Below are positions 21,701-33,261 of a stretch of 64,000 nt of DNA, one piece after another. Origin of the DNA: Calliopum simillimum. Its lineage: Eukaryota; Arthropoda; Insecta; Diptera; Lauxaniidae. The translations under genes and the position numbers were made by a program. Location: assembly GCA_951812925.1 (NCBI GenBank), contig OX638369.1, positions 50,835,061-50,899,060 of the forward strand. The letters are read 5' to 3'. Positions within the stretch are counted from its first letter, which is position 1; the number at the start of each line of letters is the position of its first letter. The notes beneath the pieces were generated by a model. The model worked only from the letters and a program-made list of their open reading frames with translations. It ran no database searches and was not told the DNA's origin.

Positions 21701-24700
21701 TTTGACCTTTATGCCTTGTTCGGGTTTAAGCGGTCTTGGATTAAAGGATCAAGTTCCCGAAGAAATTTGTCCGTGGTATAGAGGGCCAGCGTTCATTCCG
21801 TTTATTGATCAGTTGCCTTCACTTAATCGCAAGTCAGATGGACCATTTATAATGCCTATTGTGGACAAATATAAAGATATGGGCACAGTGGTAATGGGCA
21901 AAGTGGAATCTGGATGTGCGCGAAAGGGACAATATTTAGTCGTCATGCCTAATAGAGTAAGCACAACATTAAAATTCATATGCATATATTTTGTTTAAAA
22001 TGTTTATTAACTTGTAAAATTTTATAGACGCAAGTTGCTGTCGATCAGCTATGGTCCGACGATTTTGAGGTAACTTCAGTATGTCCTGGTGAAAATGTTA
22101 AAATTAAGCTGAAGGTAAAATTTCTAAAATTTAATTTGAATAAAGTATGGATTTAAAATAAAATTTTTCTTTTTTATAGGGAATTGAAGAAGAAGATGTA
22201 TCGCCTGGTTTCGTTTTATGTGACGCATCTAATCCAATCAAAACTGGTAAAATTTTTGATGCACAAGTTGTTATACTGGAACACAAATCAATCATTTGTG
22301 CTGGCTATTCAGCGGTTATGCATATTCATTGCGCGGCTGAAGAGATAACAGTAAAGGTAAGTATATGGCGGTAATATCTGCAAGTAGTTTTTTTAGGCCT
22401 AACCTACCCGCAATGCCAAATTAGGGATTTTTTTTAGGGAATTTCAGATTTTTTTTTTTGCTATGTGTATTTTACTGACTTAAATGGGTATGAATTTTTT
22501 TCAATCACCTTGTAAAAAAAAAACATTTTATAAAAAAAAATTAAATTCAAAAGGTTCGCAGAAATTTAAAAAAAATAATTGCCTTCGACATAATTTATTT
22601 TTTTTTTGTTGTTTTCGTATTTTATCAACAACAAAAAATATCATTAGAAGAAGAAATTCCGAGTTTTTTTTTTTAACCATATCCATAATTAAGCTTTAAA
22701 AAATCAAATATGTAGGTAGTCTTGCCGACTTTTCAAAACGTTTGAATTACGCATCAACTTTATTTTTAACACGCACAATGCCCCTATTGAATTATCTTTT
22801 TTAACGCAAAGTAAAACTAATTTCACCTTCATTCGTGCCTTGTTTTAAATAAAAGTAGTATCGCCGAGTGGTCGAAATTCGAACCAAACAAAGTGGTGTG
22901 CACTGACCCTTATTTAATAATATTTATATATGCTTAGATACTTCTACAAAATAAATGTTTTTCTTTCCATAAAACTATATTTTAATGTAAAAATTGGTTC
23001 TATATAAATTTTGGTGCTTTGGATATACAGTGCTGTGCAAAACATTCGCAACTAAAAACACTTGAAATTGAATCACCAATTTTCGGCCACTAAAACATAT
23101 GCAAATAAAATACTGGTGTGAGGTTTTATGTCATTTATATTGTCGTTTATTAAACAAAAATAAAAACTCCATACATCACTAATACAAAACTAAAACTTAA
23201 GTGTAAAATAAAAATGTATCGGTATTGGCTGTGCAAAACATTTGCAACTATTAATCTAAATTAAAAATTAATAACTAAAAAATCAATATTTAATGGAATA
23301 ACCCCTGTTTTTATAACAGCAGTGCATCTTTTTTTAACTTCATTAAACAACTTATCCTGTTTTCTAAATTTTTGATTGCATAATAAGCAATGCATTTTCG
23401 TGACTTGACGATTTGATTGGGTTTCGATCTGGCGACTCCGCGGAGCATTGATGAACATCAATATTTTGCCATTTTATCCAATTTTTTGGCCAATATCCAT
23501 TTTAGTGTCATTTTCCAAGTTGCATATGGCATCATAGTATTTTGTAGTATCCCAACAGAAAATTTCGATGCGCATCCCCTAGATGCAATAGCGATGCGCG
23601 TCCTTCCCGCATCTAAAGAGCTGATTTGTATGCGCATATTTTCTGCGCTCTAGGTAGCGAGAGCGAAGCGCATCCAAAGAGCATTTCTGAATGCGAGAGC
23701 GATGCGCATCAAAAGAGCATTTCTGAATGCGAGAACGAAGCACTTTCGGTCACGTATTTACGCACAAAACAAAATAAGTCAATAAGTCAGCTTCGTAAGA
23801 GCGCAAGGATGGAGTAGTGGTCTAGCGACTGGCACTGCGATGATTGAGAGTTGTAGCAACCGTGAGGTCCTCGGTTCAACTCCGGCCCCCAGACTTAACA
23901 AAAGTTTTTCAACTTGCAATTTTTCAATTGAGGGGGTTAGAAGCAAAGGGATACAAGTGACGAATCACGAAAAATTGAATTAAGCATGAGAATAGGTAGT
24001 GGGAGCTTTGCTTTATTTATGAAACAAATATTATCTTAACTTTTGAGTTCCTACACCTCTATAGAGCACCATTGATGTAAGCCAGTTCACAAAATTATAG
24101 TTTTGCTTTAAAACAAAATTCAAAAAAAATTTCTTCTAGTAAATCAGAATCAAAGTTAGCGCAGCGTAACATCTAACATAGGTTAAGAAAAAAATAAATA
24201 ATTCAATTTCAAAAATCCTTGAAAAATTCCCTTTTTAAGGTATTTTTTAAAAATTTTCTAGAGGTTCGTTTTTAAAAGTTATTAGTACTTTAGTGAAAGT
24301 CTACCGCACTTGTACCCCTTTGCTTCTAAACGAGTTTAAAATATTGAATAAAATATTTTCGTTTTGAAATGAAAAGTGACGAGTGCGGTAGGACTTCAGT
24401 AAAATACTAATAACTTTTGAAAGCTGACCTCTATAAAAATTTTAAAAAATACCTTTAACAGAAAACTTTTTAAGGATTCTTAAAGTTATGGCACTTAGTT
24501 TTTTCTTTTGCTATGTTAGTTACTACACGGTGCTAACTTTACTCTATTTTTACTACAAAAAAAAAATTTGAGTAAAATGGTGTAGGCTTTCACTGAAATA
24601 CTTATAACTTTTAAAAGGGGACTCATAGAAAAAATTTGAAAAAAAAATTAGATGGAGCATACTTTTAATGTTATTTAACGCGCAGTATTTAATTTTTTAG

Positions 24701-25769
24701 CTCACTCTGGAATTTAGGAAGCAACGTTAACTTTAACTCTATTTTACTCAAAATTTACTTTTTGTCACTTGTACCCCTTTGCTTCTAACCCCCTCAATTA
24801 TAATTAATTTAGTAAGATGATTCTTTGTGGCGAAAGACGTAAAATTTCAATTAAAAATTAATTTTTAAATATTTTTATTGTCATCCAAAAAGCATCGAAA
24901 GAGCATTTCTGAATGCGAGAGCGATGCGCTTCGAAAGAACATTTCTGAATGCGAGAGCGATAAGACAGTTCTGCATAAATTAAACTTGAACTCGTCATGC
25001 AGGAATATCTTTTTGTCTTTCCCTTTGTGTTTAATCCTATTTGGCAGCTCTGTGTGACTGCGTATTTTGTTGTTGTTAATGTTAAAAAACTTATGATTAA
25101 TGTTACCTGGCTTAAGGGCAACATTTTGAATAATTTTCACTTTATGAAAATACACATACCAAATACCTTTCTAATGGTATATACATACATAACTCTAAAG
25201 TCGTACTTCATTTATAACACAGTAAAAAAGGTTGAAAAGCGTACTAATGTATAGATAAACAAATCATAAGAACTTTTAATATAAAAACGACGAAAAAATA
25301 ATTACTGAAGAGGGCTTTAAAGTGTAAACATTCCATACTTATAATTGATTGAATTATATATGAAAGATGTACCTAAGCCACATTTTTCATCAATAAATTT
25401 TCATACTTCCATATCGATTAAATTAGATGAGATTAATCCAAAGCTTCATAAATTTTCTTCTAACATATTACTTTTTGTTCAATTCTTAATTTTTAGGCAC
25501 TTATATGCTTAGTTGACAAAAAGTCTGGTGATAAATCAAAAACACGTCCACGTTTTGTCAAACAAGATCAAGTCGCAATTATGAGAATTGAATGCTCAGG
25601 GATGATTTGCCTTGAGCAATTCAAGCTCTTTCCACAAATGGGAAGATTTACACTTCGGGATGAAAGTAAGTATAGTATTAATATGTAAAGAACACAATAT
25701 ACTTATATTTTTCAATCTACTTTAGATAAAACCATTGCAATTGGTAAGGTGTTGAAAGTGGTTGAATAA
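18716..25769 (+). CDS. eRF3: Peptide chain release factor GTPase eRF3 (7 exons, about 649 aa)
   Basis: eRF3 binds eRF1 in the cytosol and uses GTP hydrolysis to drive stop-codon-dependent peptide release. Exons: 18716-19226, 20914-21105, 21187-21956, 22028-22114, 22180-22356, 25497-25665, 25726-25769, all with GT-AG borders and consistent phases (1950 nt with stop). Residues 12-26 (FSTLNVNAVEFVPSF) are a PAM2 motif for poly(A)-binding protein. Residues of about 30-165 are Ala/Pro/Ser/Thr-rich and disordered. An acidic linker (DSWDVEDDP) follows. The EF-Tu-like GTPase has G1 GHVDAGKS at 232-239, G3 DAPGH at 309-313 and G4 NKMD at 371-374. The beta-barrel domains end in GKVLKVVE. All key residues are intact, so it should be functional. 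Introns 1 and 5 are long and filled with repeats. Length is close to the fly orthologue. Confidence 0.97.
19636..20026. mobile_element. Foldback element in eRF3 intron 1
   Basis: Inverted termini of about 36 bp (GGCGATGGAACGGATCGTTC inward to AAAAGTGCGTG) bound 391 bp. A 3' fragment of an RTE-type LINE sits inside near the left arm. Confidence 0.7.
19678..19822 (-). mobile_element. 3' fragment of RTE-type LINE
   Basis: The reverse complement matches the last 145 bases of the LINE at 33262-34188 (about 34040-34188), including AGGAGTTAAAGGAGAATAC and the CATACATACA tail. It is inserted in the foldback element 19636-20026, so it is younger than that element. Confidence 0.8.
20632..20854. mobile_element. 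223-bp foldback MITE in eRF3 intron 1
   Basis: Inverted termini CAGGCATGTTC...GAACATGCCTG continue about 40 bp inward through ATCCGATTCACTTCGGAATC. TAT sits on both flanks. A related GGCCTGTTCCGAAATCC string occurs inside the foldback at 29408-30283. Confidence 0.75.
23028..23520 (-). mobile_element. Tc1-like transposon end with IR/DR layout, in eRF3 intron 5
   Basis: TACAGTGCTGTGCAAAACAT starts at 23029, and GCTGTGCAAAACATTTGCAAC recurs in the same direction at 23228. This is an outer and inner direct repeat about 196 bp apart. Next to the inner repeat, the minus strand (about 23511-23261) encodes a decayed transposase C-terminus with SAESPDRNPIK, matching the Tc1 pattern QSPDLNPIE. Only this one end is present; the rest of the element was not found. 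Confidence 0.7.
23667..23745. repeat. 36-bp minisatellite, block 1
   Basis: Two units of AGAGCATTTCTGAATGCGAG plus AGCGATGCGCATCAAA in tandem, with a degenerate GATGCGCATCC stretch before them from 23568. A second block of the same unit is at 24890-24962. Confidence 0.7.
23805..23900 (+). repeat. tRNA-like (SINE-type) segment
   Basis: A B-box-like GGTTCAACTCC (one mismatch to consensus) sits within TCGG-TTCAACT-CCGG, a plausible T-arm. TAGTGGTCTAGCGACTGG lies upstream at A-box distance. The acceptor stem does not pair, so this is more likely a tRNA-derived SINE head or tRNA pseudogene than a tRNA gene. Confidence 0.35.
23930..24795. mobile_element. FB866 element, copy 1 (TSD AATT)
   Basis: Exactly 866 bp. 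Its inverted termini start GAGGGGGTTAGAAGCAAAGG and continue (G/A)TACAAGTGAC. AATT flanks both ends (23926-23929 and 24796-24799). An internal copy of the terminal string (TACCCCTTTGCTTCTAA) lies near the middle. The repeated phrase TAATAACTTTTAAAAG is present and no transposase. It lies in eRF3 intron 5. Confidence 0.85.
24890..24962. repeat. 36-bp minisatellite, block 2
   Basis: Two units of the same repeat as 23667-23745 (GAGCATTTCTGAATGCGAGA). The intervening 1.1 kb holds the tRNA-like segment and FB866 copy 1. Confidence 0.7.
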
Positions 25770-28532
25770 ATTAAAAAACGGCATTTAAATTCAGCTCAGC
25801 ACTCAACCGGAATTTTTTTAAACGGATCGTCAAACGGAAAAGCAAACATTTAAAAAACAAATAAATCCCTCTTTACCTTACCCCTACCACTAAAACTACG
25901 CATTATAAATGAAAAGAAAACTTTAAAATTTAATTATTAAACAAACGAAAGAAAGGAAACAAAAGAAAAGTAAAAATACATTATATAAATATATATTATA
26001 TTATTACTATATTATTAAATATTAAAATTACAAATATATATTATTTTTTTTGTTCAACTATAGATATTAAAAACAGTGCGATTGATGAAAAACAAAAATA
26101 CTTTGAACTAAAAAAAAAGAGAGAAAAAAAAAATGTCAGCATTTTTAAAAAACATTTTTCGCTTATCAAACAAAGTCAATGGAGATAGTCACTTTAAAAC
26201 ATTATACATATATAATTTAAGCACTAACAACAGCAGCGGTACACGCCAATTATGAAATCTCAAATTTACGAGTTTAGCTTAGCAAATGATAATGCCAAAG
26301 TTATTGCATTTCTTTAGCTGATGACATAACGAGATTCACCACAATTTAGTTTTATTATTATTAGTAATTTGGCAATTTAGTTTTTCATATTGCTAGAGCA
26401 TTGGGACTTCATATCTATGCTACCCATAATGAGCAAAACTTTTAACTAATAAGAATTCCGCTTCGATATTGCTAAGGATTCAAAGGTTAAGTAATTTAAG
26501 CTTTTTTCTGGGTGCTCTACATTAACATATAGCTTTTATTGATGGCCGCTGAAGTTATGACGTTGCTTTTAGTCATATCCCTGGATTTTTTTTTTATTTT
26601 TCTTTTAGTACTGAGCTGTTTAAGTTGTTATAATGAAACGAAAGACACTGTGAAAAGTATGGGGCAAAAGTTTGATTGAAAATTACTATAAAATTTATTT
26701 ATTATTTTTTTATGTTTATTTCCTTCTACACAGCATAACGCTAAATTGAAAAGATAAAGATTTTGTTCAGTAAAAACAGGCCTTCAAATTAATATGTCGA
26801 TTTTTGAACTCTTGTCAATAAAATTGAACAAAATTATCGTTGTAAGCTAACTAATTTTAAAATGGCTCAACTGTTTTATGCATATATAAATAAATTTTTT
26901 TTTGTATTTTTATTTTTATGTTTAAATGTTTGTTTGCGGTTACGGAAATAATGCTTTAACTTGTTTATGAATACGAAAAATAAATCGTAAAAATAAAACA
27001 AATAACGAAAAAAAAAAGTTATATAAATATCTTTGAAAAAAATGGCAAGTTATAGGAAAAATAATAATGATTTAAAATAAAAACTTGCTTTCAATAAATT
27101 ACATTATATTGTAAACAAATTTGTTGAAGAAAAATAAATTTTAAATTTGATACTTACACGTACTCGTTCATACGATATCAATGTTATAACTTGCGTAATT
27201 TTTTTTACAAAAATGTCACGTTAATTTTTTTTTATTTTTTATTGAATAATAACTTATAAAAACAAATCATATAAAATCTGCTTTTTTGCAACTACACTAA
27301 TAGTAAAAGATGAAAAAATAAGAAACAATAATCCTAAAATACAGAATAATAGCGAAATTTGAATGCTAGAAACCAATAAACAACACATTTATTTTGTTTT
27401 AGGTCATAAACCAACAAAAGCTCTAGCAGAGCGAATAAGAAAGATCTATAGGTGTCGGTGAATATGAAAAATAACTAAGTCACAAAGAAATTTTTTGGGA
27501 AAATTATGGTCTCAGTTTTTATACTAACTATCCTTTTGATATAACTATCTATAACTATAGCAATATGGGAAACTTAACTTAGATAGACACAAAATTTGTG
27601 AAAACAAAATGAATCGAAAATGTTTAAGTTGAATGCAATTTTTTCGAAAAAAACTTTTTTAGCCTTAGAAAGTTTTGAAAGGCTCTGAGGTTTTTTAGTG
27701 GTCTTAGGCATATTTGATATTTATCGACTCATATGAAATCATAAAAAAAACCTTACAAAACCGATGAAAAAATAACTAGAAAACTAAAAAAAAAAATTAT
27801 AGAAACTTAAAGATATGCTAAAACATTTTTTTATTAATTAAAGTAACTAAAAAAAGAAAACAGAATAAAACATTGCAAAACACAAACAAAAAGCTTTTTT
27901 AAACATATGAATGGATTTTTTGAAAGTGGAATAAGTTCATAAAGAGGCAAAAGTAATATATATATATAATAATATGAATTGGCTGACATTTTTTTAGAAA
28001 TGAATAAAATTGGCCTCTGTTTTCACTAAAAGTTTACTTGATGGTGTAGAATAAAAAAATCGATTATTATGATGTGTATGGACTTATTCTATTTTCCAAA
28101 AAACGCATTCATTTCTACCAAGCAAAAGTACAAATAATTAATTCAAGCTCAAAGTAGTACTGATTTGACTACACGATGTTCTTTAGCAAATTCAGGTTAG
28201 ACAAAAAATTATGAAAAATTTAGCAAAGTGGATTGTTTTAAGTTTGTCAAGTAAGACGAAATGCAGTAGGATACAAAAAAAACCACAGCTGCTTCCATTC
28301 TTGTTTTACGATAACGCACAGTGAGCACGAAACGATTCAAAGTTTTCCAAAAACTGAGTATGCAGAATGTTTCCTGCATGTCTGTTTGTAAAGCAAAATA
28401 AATGCTAGCCGGAAAATCCTAGCTGATTACCCTCAGGAGATACTGGATTTTTACCAACATACTTTTTTGGACTTTTAATAAAAAATTTAACAAAAACTAG
28501 TAAGAGTGCAAACTTTGGTCTGGCCAAACATT
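25770..28532 (+). other. eRF3 3' UTR and AT-rich intergenic region
   Basis: A polyadenylation signal AATAAA is at 25860-25865, and several others follow (for example near 27094). The sequence is extremely AT-rich with no open frame worth calling. Around 28365-28450 is a fragment of the GTATGCAGAAAGTTTTCTGC-type repeat that is also in the element at 48453-50187. Around 27975-28130 is a piece of the direct repeat found at 41600-42010. Confidence 0.55.
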
Positions 28533-29109
28533 AAATACCCTACACTGCAGTCTACACTGCCCTCTTTTCTGAGTTCAGCTAGTTTTTTTTCAGAGCTTGC
28601 ATTTATAGATCTTAGTGTCTAAGTGAAATTTGGATAGACTATCTCAAAAAACGTTTTCAGTATAGCGTTTTGAAGCTTTTACTTATATGGAAGGTGCCAT
28701 GCCCTCTTTTCCGAATTTGCCCAGTTTTTTTTTTCAGAACTTGCGCTTACAATTCGCAGTATTTAAGTATGTGTATTTTGGTTGTATTGTCGTGAAAAAT
28801 ACTCGTAAAATTGCATTTTGAATATATTTTTTGTATGGGCGGTAGGCGTGTCAGTTCACCGATTTTGCTCATTTTCAATCCCACGAGCTAACTTTGACAA
28901 CGGAAGCAGTGTACCAAATTTCATTGAATTATCTTGCTCAGTTTGCCCAAAAAGTGTATTTCCACACCAGCCAGACAGACGGACATGGCTATATCGACTC
29001 AGGAGGTAACGCTGATCAAGAATGTATATACTTTTTCATATCTGCCACGCCTCCTTCTCAGCGTTACAAACGGAAGGACAAAGTAAATATACCCTGGGTG
29101 TAGGGTATA
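28533..29109. repeat. TIR-bounded dispersed repeat of about 580 bp
   Basis: The ends AAATACCCTACAC and GTGTAGGGTATAA are inverted repeats. The interior has CCAGACAGACGGACATGG, ATCGACTC and GATCAAGAATGTATATAC. That wording resembles transposon-associated sequence widespread in flies, but I cannot name the family. The two short frames over it are not genes. Confidence 0.5.
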
Positions 29110-29407
29110 AAAAGTAAAAATAGTCGATTAGTCAAAAAAATTAAAATAGTTGATGTTGAATCTGAAATTAGTCGCAGAATTCATGTATCAGGTCTGGATT
29201 TCGAGATATCCTAACCTAAAAGTTGAAAGAAAAAAAAACACTGGCAACTTTGAAGTTATGTATTTTAAGCTACAAAACTTAATATGACAGCTGAAAGTAA
29301 ATATTTTTTTCTTCAAAAACCCACTTTATGACGTATCTGTTCCTTTTTTTTCTAAAAAGTCAAAAAATTATAAAAACTCTGCCTTTGGCCATTTTTTGTG
29401 ATTTATA

Positions 29408-30283
29408 CAGGGTGGTTGGGGTTCGGTAGAACACCGGAAAATGTTAGATTCCTGGGACTATTTTGAACAACTTTTCTTAGTTCCATTATTCGAAATTCGC
29501 AAAACTGGCAGAGATATAGTCATCGGGATAAAGCTTTATGCAGACCGGTAAAGTTCAAAACCCCTTGATGGATTGTAATAATATTGGTGTCGTATGAAAA
29601 ATATTTTAGTTGGCTACAAAATTGGTGTACAAACGTTTTAAATCCGATTCATTCAGGCCTGTTCCGAAATCCGTGTGTTTTTAATTACTTTTCATTTAGG
29701 AGGCTTTTTGATGAAAATGGTGAGTCACACGATAAAAATTATTAGAATCTTTTTTGTGGGGAATTACAGATTCTGCAAATAACATTGATTTTCATTAACG
29801 AAAAAGTAACCGTTTAGGGAATACTCTTAAAAAAATGCAAAAAGTCGAAAAATTTGACTTTATCGAATATTTCCGAAACAGTTACTATTTCGTTAATATA
29901 AATCAATATTATTTGTAGAAGCTGTAAATCTGCACAAAAAAGTTTCTAATGCTTTTCATCGTGTAACTCACCATTTTCATCAAAAAGCCTCCTAAGTTAA
30001 AAGGATTTGAAACCACGTGGATTACGGAACAGGCCAGATTGTTTTCGAGATATGGCAAATTTTTGAAAATATTGAATAGTTTCTTTTTTAAGGCACCAAT
30101 ATTATTGAAATCCATAAAGGGGTTCTGAACTTATGCCGGTTTTCACAAAGCTATATGCCGATTTTCCGATGGCTATATCTCTGTCAGTTTTGTGAATTTC
30201 GAAAAACGGAACTAAGAAAAGTTGTTCAAAATAGTCCCACGAATCTTACATTTTCCGGTGTTCTACCGAATCCCAAACACCCT
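29408..30283. mobile_element. 876-bp foldback element
   Basis: The arms of about 430 bp pair along nearly their whole length. They run from CAGGGTGGTTGGGGTTCGGT at the left to its counterpart ending CACCCT at the right, with the centre near 29835. TTATA flanks both ends (29403-29407 and 30284-30288), so the duplication is TA or longer. Non-coding. Confidence 0.8.
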
Positions 30284-31398
30284 TTATACAGAATGCACAA
30301 AATGCTTTTGCTCTTTTATTAAACTTATTAATTTGATGTAGTATAAAAGTAATGGTAACGTCACAATGCAAAGAAATCAATGCGAATATGACGGACTGAT
30401 ATTTGGGATGGAGAAGTATGAAAATCTTGAAATTCGTGTGATGTTATTCATGGACGACCACTAAAGTAATTCGTAAATCTAAGCAGATTAAATGCATCAA
30501 CTCCTAAGTTAGTGAATTTCGTGAAGTTTTCAGAAAATCAACACAACAACAGTAATTGCATTGACATTTTCGTGAATCGTTGCATTTTTTGTAGTAAAAT
30601 AGTTAAAAAAAAAAGTAAAAGGAGCTAAAGTTTAGTTCTTTTCTTCGAAAATTTCTTCAATTAAGTGAATAACCCTGATGTATTTATAATTATCTAAAAA
30701 AATAAAAATTTATAATAAAACAGCGAATTAAAGATAAAATTTAAAATGTATCAGTCTCAATTGCTTTAAAAAATTTAAATAGTGAAATATTTAAGAATAT
30801 AAGTAAAAAAAAAGAAATCACTTCATAAATAAATCACATCTGGTAACACTAACAAAACTAACGAAAAATGTTCTTTTTGGGTCATGATTCAATTACAATA
30901 ATTTCATACAAATAAATATCATAACGAGTAGATCTATTCGTTACAAAACTTTGCGGCTGTCAAAAATTCTTCTCCTTAAAAACCATAAAACATGGCGCTT
31001 CAAAAAATTTTCGCAAGGCAATCAAGTTGTAATTGTGTGCATTAATCGTAAATAAACGAAAATTATTAAATTAAATATAGTGTAGAGCATATAGCGCTTT
31101 GCACTTCGTTCGAATTTTGTAAAATTTTGTGTAAAAATAAAGTTTAGTTTGCAAAATTCTACATAAAAAACTTCGCATGTGATTTTTTTTTGCCGTAGAA
31201 TGTGAAAAAGCAACAAAATGAAAAAGTAAATCGCGGGAGTCTTCATTTGTTGTACCAAAGAACATTAAAATGAATTAAGCGAAGAATGTCAGCATTAAAA
31301 GAAACGTGTAAAAAATAAATTTGTGCATTATTAAAACGCTCGGATTTACCGCCTTAAGAAATAAATGAAAAGTGGATTGTATATATAAAAAATAAGAA
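30284..31398 (+). promoter_or_regulatory. Intergenic DNA and probable 5' UTR of the RPRD-like gene
   Basis: No gene is seen between the foldback element and the exon at 31399. CATGATTCAATTACAATAA at about 30884 resembles one end of the M9 MITE but no full copy follows. The transcription start is not identifiable. Confidence 0.35.
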
Positions 31399-31564
31399 AT
31401 GACAACAATGAAGTCGGACACCTTCGATGTGGATTTGTTCGAGACCCGTTTGGAATCACTCAAAGATACGCAGGAGGGAATTCAGCAGATGTCGTCGTGG
31501 TGTTTGCAGCAGCGGGCACATCACAAGAAAATCGTTGCCAGTTGGTTAAATGTCCTAAAGAAAG
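31399..31564 (+). CDS. CID-domain (RPRD/Rtt103-like) protein, first coding exon
   Basis: Proteins of this family bind the phosphorylated C-terminal domain of RNA polymerase II in the nucleus. The exon encodes 55 residues from ATG (31399) and then one base before a donor AAAG|GTGGGT at 31565. The start is MTTMKSDTFDVDLF. It is followed by ETRLESLKDTQEGIQQMSSW and CLQQRAHHKKIVASWLNVLK. This is the start of a CID domain, which in RPRD1/2 reads like 'S-I-Q-x-L-S-x-W-C' and then 'H-H-x-x-I-V-x-x-W'. The phase-1 end fits the Ala that normally follows LKK. Met4 is an alternative start. The next exon (usually with LFYLANDVIQ) was not found in the remaining 32 kb, so the gene continues past the window. 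The family is likely, the exact member not settled. Confidence 0.8.
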
Positions 31565-32159
31565 GTGGGTAAATCCTTTAGTCCATACGTTTTTTAAATA
31601 CTTAGCTGCAAACTAGGAGTGTACATAAAAAAAGGTTTTGTCGTGGCGCTGAACAAAAAAGCTCCCACAGCCAAAAGTGGAACAAACAATTACATCCGAT
31701 CTTGTGGTATTCTTCTATAATCAGACATTCAATTATTAAAATAAATGAGGAAATCTCGCTTTAATATCGTAGCCACTTTCAATTTGTTTATCCATGATAC
31801 ATTTCTAAGCCAAAAGCTGAGCAAGGCGGGCCCTTAAGATTGCGGTTCAAAAACCTCCGAAACTCCCTTTTCGCCTAGAATTTTCATATCCAATCATCCT
31901 CCTTTAATAGTTATCAAAAATAATACTAGTAATTTGGAGCATTTCATCATCGAAAACAAAATATACTCGTAATTTGTCCAGAGGCGACCAAACAGCTGAC
32001 GAGATAAAGAATTTGAGGAAATCGATTTAGTATAAGGAAATAGAGATAAGAGGCAATGTCCCCGCATGCAAGGAATAAATGAATAGTGGATTGTATATAT
32101 TAAAAATAAAAAATAACAACGCATCTTGAATATCTCATTTCAAAAGCAAATTCGCAATT

Positions 32160-32775
32160 TGGCTTTCTAAAGAAAAACTCAAGGGAATTTTTGGATCCTT
32201 TGACATCTACAATTATTTTTAAAAGTCTTGTTAGATACCAATTAGAATATGCAAGCGTGATATGGGATCCCTATTACGACGTGTCAATTAATCGCATTGA
32301 AAATATTCAGAAACGCTTTTCCAGGTTTGCTTTACGACGGCTTTATTCATGCCGGGACATGCCCTCCTATTGGGTGAGGTGCTGTCTATTGAAATTTAGT
32401 AGCTTGGCTGACAGAAGAGTTTTTAACAACGTAATGTTCATTAAGGATATAATTGATAGCTGGATAAATTCTCCTAACTTATTGGCACTAACTCCATTTA
32501 ATGTTCCAGTTCGAAATCTTAGAGAGTCTAATGTATTCTACAAGTCTTTCCATAGAACAAATTATGGCCTTAATAAGCCTATCTCTAGGTGCCTTTCTAG
32601 TTGTAATACAATTACAAATCAATTAAGATTTTAGTGTAAATAGAAATATTTTTAAGAAAGACCTTGCTGATATAGTTAAGTTTAAGATCTCATTTACCAC
32701 TAGTTCCTCAGTATTTGTATTTAAGATTTGTTATCTGTAAGGGTTTTGACCCGGTTGATGATATTAAATAAATAA
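32160..32775 (+). mobile_element. 3' fragment of jockey/CR1-like LINE
   Basis: The frame open at 32191-32634 starts within the RT thumb (NSREFLDP, then RYQLEYASVIWDP, NIQKRFSRFALRRL). It is closely similar in layout to the same region of the LINE at 2319-4151. It frameshifts near 32630 and ends in a short AATAAATAAA tail at about 32775. It is 5'-truncated and inactive. Confidence 0.8.
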
Positions 32776-32967
32776 ACAAACGGACTAGTTCAAGTATATT
32801 TCATTAACTAATCCTCTACCAACCAGTTCAGTCCCTCCGAGTTCAATCCCTTTAACAATTACTTAAAGGCACCACAATCTGTCCACTTTTAGTACGTTTA
32901 ATCAAATCTCTCAGAAGATATTGAAAAATAATGTGTAATCTCATGAAACTTTAGCTATTTATTATTA

Positions 32968-33219
32968 GGTATCTGTGCAAATATGCAAAACTAGGTATCG
33001 TGCATTTTTTGTGTAACTGGGTTATGTCCAGGGTATTGTTCTCGGTGAGATCTACCAGCTGGCAAAACCAGATTTTCTCTAGGACTTGTAATCCCTTAGA
33101 TAAACAACATGAAAAACCGGATATTGTGATTTGTTAATATCAACTTAAAATTTAAATTTGCTCTTCTGAAAAATTATGAAAACATGCGATTCCTAGTTTT
33201 GCCATCTTTGCACAGGTAT
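32968..33219. mobile_element. MITE of about 250 bp
   Basis: The ends GGTATCTGTGCAAATATG and CATCTTTGCACAGGTATG are imperfect inverted repeats and continue through GCAAAACTAGG. It is non-coding and no duplication could be placed. Confidence 0.55.
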
Positions 33220-33261
33220 GTTTCCTGCGGTAAAAGATATAGTTATAGTAATAATTGAAAT

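Noticed and set aside
31022..31265. Minus-strand frames over the RPRD 5' region
   Set aside because: Low complexity, no motifs, and they overlap the likely 5' UTR of the plus-strand gene.
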